This document shows, one piece after another, positions 29,156-32,518 of a stretch of 32,518 bases of DNA. The notes under the pieces are model-generated. The model made no database searches, was not told the DNA's origin, and saw nothing but the letters and a program-made list of their open reading frames with translations. The DNA is from an uncultured Clostridia bacterium (lineage in GTDB: Bacteria > Bacillota > Clostridia > Oscillospirales > Oscillospiraceae): NCBI GenBank assembly GCA_945873695.1, contig CAMCDX010000009.1, positions 1-32,518 on the forward strand. Direction: 5' to 3'. A program made the translations under genes and the position numbers. How positions within the stretch are numbered: the first letter of the stretch is position 1; the number at the start of each line of letters is the position of its first letter.

Positions 29156-29878
29156 GTGACAAGACAGGACGGACGGGCGCCGGATGAGCTGCGCCCCATC
29201 AAGATCACCACTGATTTCGTGAAATTCGCCGAGGGCAGCTGCCTCATCGAGTGCGGTGATACCAAGGTCCTCTGCTGCGCCAGCGTGGAGGACCGCACCC
29301 CGCCCCACGTGCCCGAGGGCACCGGCTGGGTGACAGCGGAGTACTCCATGCTGCCCCGGGCCAACCGGGAGCGGAGCCGCCGGGACGTTTCCAAGCTGAA
29401 GCTCAGCCCCCGCAGCGCCGAAATCCAAAGACTGGTGGGCCGGTCCCTCCGGGCCGCCGTGGATATGGAAAAGCTGGGCGAACACACCATCACCATCGAC
29501 TGCGACGTGCTCCAGGGGGACGGCGGCACCCGGACTGCCTCCGTCACCGGCGGCTTCATCGCCCTGGCTTTGGCCTGCCGCAGGCTGGTGGCCGACGGCG
29601 AACTGGCCACCAGTCCCATCCGCCATTACGTCACCGGCGTCTCCGCCGGCATCGTGGAGGAGCAGGCCATGCTGGACCTGCAGTACAGCGAGGACAGCCG
29701 TGCCCAGGTGGACCTGAACTGCGTCATGAACGAGCTGGGGGAGATCATCGAGCTCCAGGGCACCGGCGAGGGCCGGGCCTTCACCCTGGCGGAGCAGCAG
29801 GAGCTGGTGCGGCTGTGCGCCAAGGGCAACCGGGAGCTGCTGGCTATCCAGAGAGAAGTGCTGGGAGGAAAATTCTGA
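29156..29878 (+). CDS. rph: Ribonuclease PH
   Basis: This 240-residue phosphorolytic exoribonuclease trims the 3' ends of tRNA precursors and other RNAs and forms a hexamer. Family blocks are GRAPDELRPIKI at the start, GSCLIECGDTKVLC, GWVTAEYSMLPRA, QRLVGRSLRAAVD, the catalytic region ITIDCDVLQGDGGTRTASVTGG and VDLNCVMN. The length is normal. It begins with GTG behind AAGGAGGAAC. It overlaps rdgB by one base (TGATG), an arrangement shared with many Firmicutes. Confidence 0.97.
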   Translation: MTRQDGRAPDELRPIKITTDFVKFAEGSCLIECGDTKVLCCASVEDRTPPHVPEGTGWVTAEYSMLPRANRERSRRDVSKLKLSPRSAEIQRLVGRSLRAAVDMEKLGEHTITIDCDVLQGDGGTRTASVTGGFIALALACRRLVADGELATSPIRHYVTGVSAGIVEEQAMLDLQYSEDSRAQVDLNCVMNELGEIIELQGTGEGRAFTLAEQQELVRLCAKGNRELLAIQREVLGGKF

Positions 29879-30474
29879 TGTCTGAAAAGTTTGTGCTTGC
29901 CACCCACAATCCGGGCAAACTGAAGGAGATGAGCGCCATTTTGGCGGAATTCGGCGTGGAGGTGGTGAGCCCCAGGGAGCTGGGGATCACCGTGGACGTG
30001 GAGGAGACTGGCACCACGTTTGCCGAGAATGCCATGCTGAAGGCCAAGGCCATCTGCGCCGCTTCCGGCCTGCCCGCCATCGCTGACGACTCCGGCCTCT
30101 GCGTGGACGCCCTCAACGGCGGCCCCGGCGTCTACTCCGGCCGCTACGGCGGCGAGGGCCTGGACGACAAGGGCCGTTACCAGCTGCTGCTGAACAGTAT
30201 GCGGGGCCAGACCACCCGGGCGGCCCACTTCACCTGCTCCATCGCCTGCGCCTTCCCCAATGGGGACACGCTGACCGCCGAAGGACAGGTCCAGGGTACC
30301 ATCGCCTTCGCGCCCATGGGGGAGGGAGGCTTCGGCTATGACCCGGTGTTCTTCTACCCGCCCCTGGCCAAGACCTTCGGCCAGCTGGCGGCAGAGGAGA
30401 AGAGCGCCATTTCCCACCGTGGGAACGCGTTGAAGGAATTTTCCGAGAAACTTGAAACTTATTTGAAGAAATAA
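29878..30474 (+). CDS. rdgB: XTP/dITP diphosphatase (non-canonical purine NTPase)
   Basis: This 198-residue house-cleaning enzyme hydrolyses ITP, dITP and XTP to monophosphates. Marks are the nucleotide-binding start VLATHNPGKLKEM, TGTTFAENAMLKA, the metal-site AIADDSGLCVDAL, GVYSGRYGGEG, and the end block GGFGYDPVFFYPP with SHRGNAL. ATG at 29878 overlaps the rph stop, so the open frame upstream is disregarded. The length is typical. Confidence 0.97.
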   Translation: MSEKFVLATHNPGKLKEMSAILAEFGVEVVSPRELGITVDVEETGTTFAENAMLKAKAICAASGLPAIADDSGLCVDALNGGPGVYSGRYGGEGLDDKGRYQLLLNSMRGQTTRAAHFTCSIACAFPNGDTLTAEGQVQGTIAFAPMGEGGFGYDPVFFYPPLAKTFGQLAAEEKSAISHRGNALKEFSEKLETYLKK

Positions 30475-30503
30475 ACGTCTATCATCATAATTAGGAGAAA
30501 GCT

Positions 30504-30833
30504 ATGGAATTGACGAGCAAACAGCGGGCCCAGCTGCGGGGGCTGGCCAACACCATCGACACCATCCTCCAGATCGGCAAGGAAGGCATCGGCGAGAACC
30601 TCATCAAGCAGGCCGACGACGCCCTGGAGGCCCGGGAGCTGATCAAGGGCCGGGTGCTGGACAACAATATCGAATACGACGCCCGCCTGGCGGCGGAGGA
30701 GCTGGCGAAGGCCACCCGCAGCGAGGTGGTCCAGGTCATCGGCACCAAGTTCGTGCTGTACCGGGAGAGCCACTCCAAGCCCAAGGACAAGCGCATCCAG
30801 CTGGTGAAGGACAAGAAGAAGGCGAAGCCATGA
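30504..30833 (+). CDS. yhbY: YhbY/CRS1 family RNA-binding protein
   Basis: This 109-residue protein has a KH-like CRM domain over residues 1 to about 92: LTSKQRAQLRGLAN, the IGKEGI loop (family GKxG), LIKGRVLDNN and the late VVQVIGTKFVLYRES strand. The C-terminus is Lys-rich. YhbY associates with pre-50S ribosomes, so a role in ribosome assembly is likely. AGGAGAAAGCT precedes the ATG. Its stop overlaps the next start (ATGA). Confidence 0.93.
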   Translation: MELTSKQRAQLRGLANTIDTILQIGKEGIGENLIKQADDALEARELIKGRVLDNNIEYDARLAAEELAKATRSEVVQVIGTKFVLYRESHSKPKDKRIQLVKDKKKAKP

Positions 30834-32020
30834 AGATCGGCGTTTACGGTGGCACCTTCAATCCGCCCCATCTGGGCCATGTCACGGCGGCCCGGGCGGT
30901 GTTCGAGCTGCTGAAGCTGGACAAGCTGCTGCTGATCCCCGCGGGGCTGCCCCCCCACAAGGCCCTGCCCGCCGGGTCCCCCACGCCGGAGCAGCGGCTG
31001 GAGATGACCCGCCTGGCGGGGGAGCAGCTGGGCCTCAGCGACAAGGTCCGGGTCCTGGACCTGGAGCTCCGCCGGGAGGGCCGCAGCTACACCTCCGACA
31101 CTCTGGCCCAATTGAAGGCGCAGTACCCGGACGACGAGCTGTGGCTGCTGATGGGCACGGACATGTTCCTGACCCTTCAGACCTGGCACGAGCCGGAGAA
31201 GATCCTCTCCCTGGCGGGTATTGCCGCCTTCGGCCGCACGGAGGAGGACACGGAGGAGCTGTTCTCCATCCAGCGGGACTACCTGTACCGCACCTATCCC
31301 CAGGCCCGGCTGTTCACCCTCACCATCCCCGGCGTCATCGATATTAGCTCTACAGAGCTGCGGGACCAGCTGGCAAAAGGGGAGGGCGGTCGCCTGCTGC
31401 CGCCGGCGGTGTACGGCTACATCCTCCGGGAGGGCCTGTACAACACCGGCGCGGACCTGAAGCATCTGCCCCTCTCCCGGCTGCGGCCGGCGGCGCTGAG
31501 CTATCTGAAGTATAAGCGCATTCCCCACGTGCTGGGCACGGAGCAGGAGGCCATCCGCCTGGCGGAGCGGTACGGCGCTGACGTGGAAAAGGCCCGGAGG
31601 GCGGCCCTGCTCCACGATATCACGAAAAAACTGGACATGGCGGACCAGCTGGCATTGTGCCAGAGGTACGGCATCCGCCTGGATGACTTGGAGCAGAAGG
31701 CACTGAAGCTGCTCCACGCCAAGACCGGCGCCGTCATCGCCCGGGATGTGTTCGGCGTGGACGACGAGATCTACAACGCCATCTGGTATCACACCACCGG
31801 CCACGCCGGTATGACGCTGCTGGAGAAGATCATTTACATCGCGGACTATATCGAGCCTTCCCGGGACTTCCCCGGGGTGGACAGGCTGCGGAAGGTCTGC
31901 TATGAGAACTTGGACGCGGGGGTGCTGCTGGGCCTGGAGATGACCGTGGAGGAAATGACCGCCATGGGGAACCCGGTCCACCGCGCCACCCTGGAGGCCA
32001 GGGATTTCCTGAAAGGATAG
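30830..32020 (+). CDS. nadD-yqeK: NadD-YqeK fusion: nicotinate-nucleotide adenylyltransferase plus HD-domain Ap4A hydrolase
   Basis: This 396-residue protein fuses two enzymes that are separate in B. subtilis. Residues 1 to about 203 are NadD: GVYGGTFNPPHLGH with H14 and H17 of the HxGH type nucleotidyl transfer site, LLMGTDMF, and the ISSTELR motif. From about residue 215 the YqeK HD domain follows: KYKRIPHVLGTEQEA, ALLHDITKKL with H262-D263, LHAKTGAVIARD and IIYIADYIEPSRDF. NadD forms deamido-NAD from NaMN and ATP; YqeK cleaves Ap4A symmetrically. There is no stop or frame change in the linker, so the fusion is real in this sequence. It overlaps yhbY by four bases. Confidence 0.95.
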   Translation: MKIGVYGGTFNPPHLGHVTAARAVFELLKLDKLLLIPAGLPPHKALPAGSPTPEQRLEMTRLAGEQLGLSDKVRVLDLELRREGRSYTSDTLAQLKAQYPDDELWLLMGTDMFLTLQTWHEPEKILSLAGIAAFGRTEEDTEELFSIQRDYLYRTYPQARLFTLTIPGVIDISSTELRDQLAKGEGGRLLPPAVYGYILREGLYNTGADLKHLPLSRLRPAALSYLKYKRIPHVLGTEQEAIRLAERYGADVEKARRAALLHDITKKLDMADQLALCQRYGIRLDDLEQKALKLLHAKTGAVIARDVFGVDDEIYNAIWYHTTGHAGMTLLEKIIYIADYIEPSRDFPGVDRLRKVCYENLDAGVLLGLEMTVEEMTAMGNPVHRATLEARDFLKG

Positions 32021-32027
32021 AGCGACA

Positions 32028-32518
32028 GTGGAGAGACACAGAGAAGAGCGGCCCACGGGTGGGAGCCGTCTGGAAAAGAAAGCAAAAAAGAAAAGCCACT
32101 TTACCCGGCAGCAGAAGGCGCTGATCGCCGTGGCGGCGGTCCTGGCCGTTGTCCTGGCGGGGGTACTGGCCTGGCAGAGCCTGTTCGTCAAGCCCCAGGT
32201 GCCCACCGGCACCCAGGACCCGGAGAAGGAGACCACCATCGACTACGGTGAGGGCAACCGCCCCAAGGCCGGCGGCGAGCGGAAGAGCAAGGACTGGTAC
32301 ACGGTCCTCATCCTGGGCCGGGACACCGGCGGCGGCGGGAATACGGACACCATGCTCCTGGCAAGCTATGACGTGACCAATCAGAAGGCCACCGTCATGT
32401 CCATCCCCCGGGATACCATGGTGAATGTCCCCTGGGACATCAAGCGCATCAACTCCGTGTATAATTACTACGGCGGCGACCAGAAGGGCATCGACGCCCT
32501 GTACAAGGAGATCGCCCA
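32028..32518 (+). CDS. LytR-CpsA-Psr (LCP) family protein, 5' part only
   Basis: At least 163 residues are present and the frame is open to the window edge. It begins with GTG behind AAAGGATAG. A basic cytosolic tail (EKKAKKKSHFTRQQK) is followed by one membrane segment (about residues 32-51) and the start of the LCP catalytic domain: YTVLILGRDTGGGGNTDTMLLASYD, then VMSIPRDTMV and the INSVYNYYGG motif. LCP enzymes attach wall teichoic acids or other glycopolymers to peptidoglycan from undecaprenyl carriers. In related genomes this gene usually stands between yqeK and rsfS, so rsfS is expected beyond the window. Confidence 0.92.
   Translation, partial: MERHREERPTGGSRLEKKAKKKSHFTRQQKALIAVAAVLAVVLAGVLAWQSLFVKPQVPTGTQDPEKETTIDYGEGNRPKAGGERKSKDWYTVLILGRDTGGGGNTDTMLLASYDVTNQKATVMSIPRDTMVNVPWDIKRINSVYNYYGGDQKGIDALYKEIA

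Noticed and set aside
1-32518. CRISPR arrays, tRNA or rRNA genes, prophage or transposase genes
   Set aside because: I looked for regular spaced repeats, cloverleaf-type ends and typical integrase or transposase proteins and found none; the only repeats are those described.

Overview
The window looks like a chromosomal segment of a high-GC, strictly fermentative Gram-positive gut bacterium, most likely a member of the Oscillospiraceae (Flavonifractor / Lawsonibacter / Oscillibacter / Intestinimonas-like). The basis is the GC-rich codon use with AAGGAGG-type ribosome binding sites, the rubredoxin-type oxygen defence, the SLH and CsaB cell-envelope proteins, the DUF6179/DUF6323 pair and the smc-ftsY and rph-rdgB-yhbY-nadD-yqeK-LCP gene orders. 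The genus is an inference; there is no rRNA or tRNA gene in the window, and I see no phage, transposase or CRISPR array.

Layout. Positions 1-74 hold the right end of a short mobile-type repeat abutting a terminator. 164-1466: DUF6323 and DUF6179 genes (+). 1515-4513 (-): a flavin reductase-rubredoxin protein and serC-serA (serine synthesis). 4866-8044 (+): an acyltransferase-like protein, a CLC anion transporter, a YetF-type membrane protein and a DUF6774 mini-protein. 8089-11018 (-): a YoaK-type membrane protein and a glycosyltransferase-CsaB fusion; 11134-11622 (+): DUF4330 protein, read from a promoter that overlaps that of the csaB fusion. 11785-13164 (-) and 13387-15570 (+): a divergent dihydropyrimidinase / SLH-anchored 5'-nucleotidase pair. 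15906-20017 (-): the proline operon proB-proA-X-DUF1963-proC. 20139-21691 (+): TepA-like protease, then a membrane protein/XRE regulator pair. 21725-23310 (-): ECF sigma factor with a putative membrane-anchored partner. 23526-32518 (+): smc, a zinc-ribbon membrane protein, ftsY, two small proteins, rph, rdgB, yhbY, a nadD-yqeK fusion and the start of an LCP protein cut by the window edge.

How the parts fit. CsaB-type pyruvyl transferases modify the secondary cell-wall polymer that SLH domains bind, and the window also encodes a secreted three-SLH nucleotidase, so the two probably meet at the cell surface. The nucleotidase and the divergent dihydropyrimidinase could together scavenge nucleotides and dispose of pyrimidines. 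The proline and serine blocks are complete or near-complete biosynthetic units.

The most unusual signal is not a protein. In two convergent intergenic regions the bidirectional terminator hairpin is present twice, with a short non-coding insert (221 bp and 85 bp) between the copies. The 221-bp insert has CAG...CTG inverted-repeat ends and a chain of internal hairpins. Its last 49 bp recur exactly at position 1 of the window, again directly against a terminator hairpin, but one of a different sequence. This suggests a small element that targets terminators and leaves the hairpin duplicated on both sides. A 34-bp direct duplication of the 3' end of smc around a 127-bp insert may be a related event.
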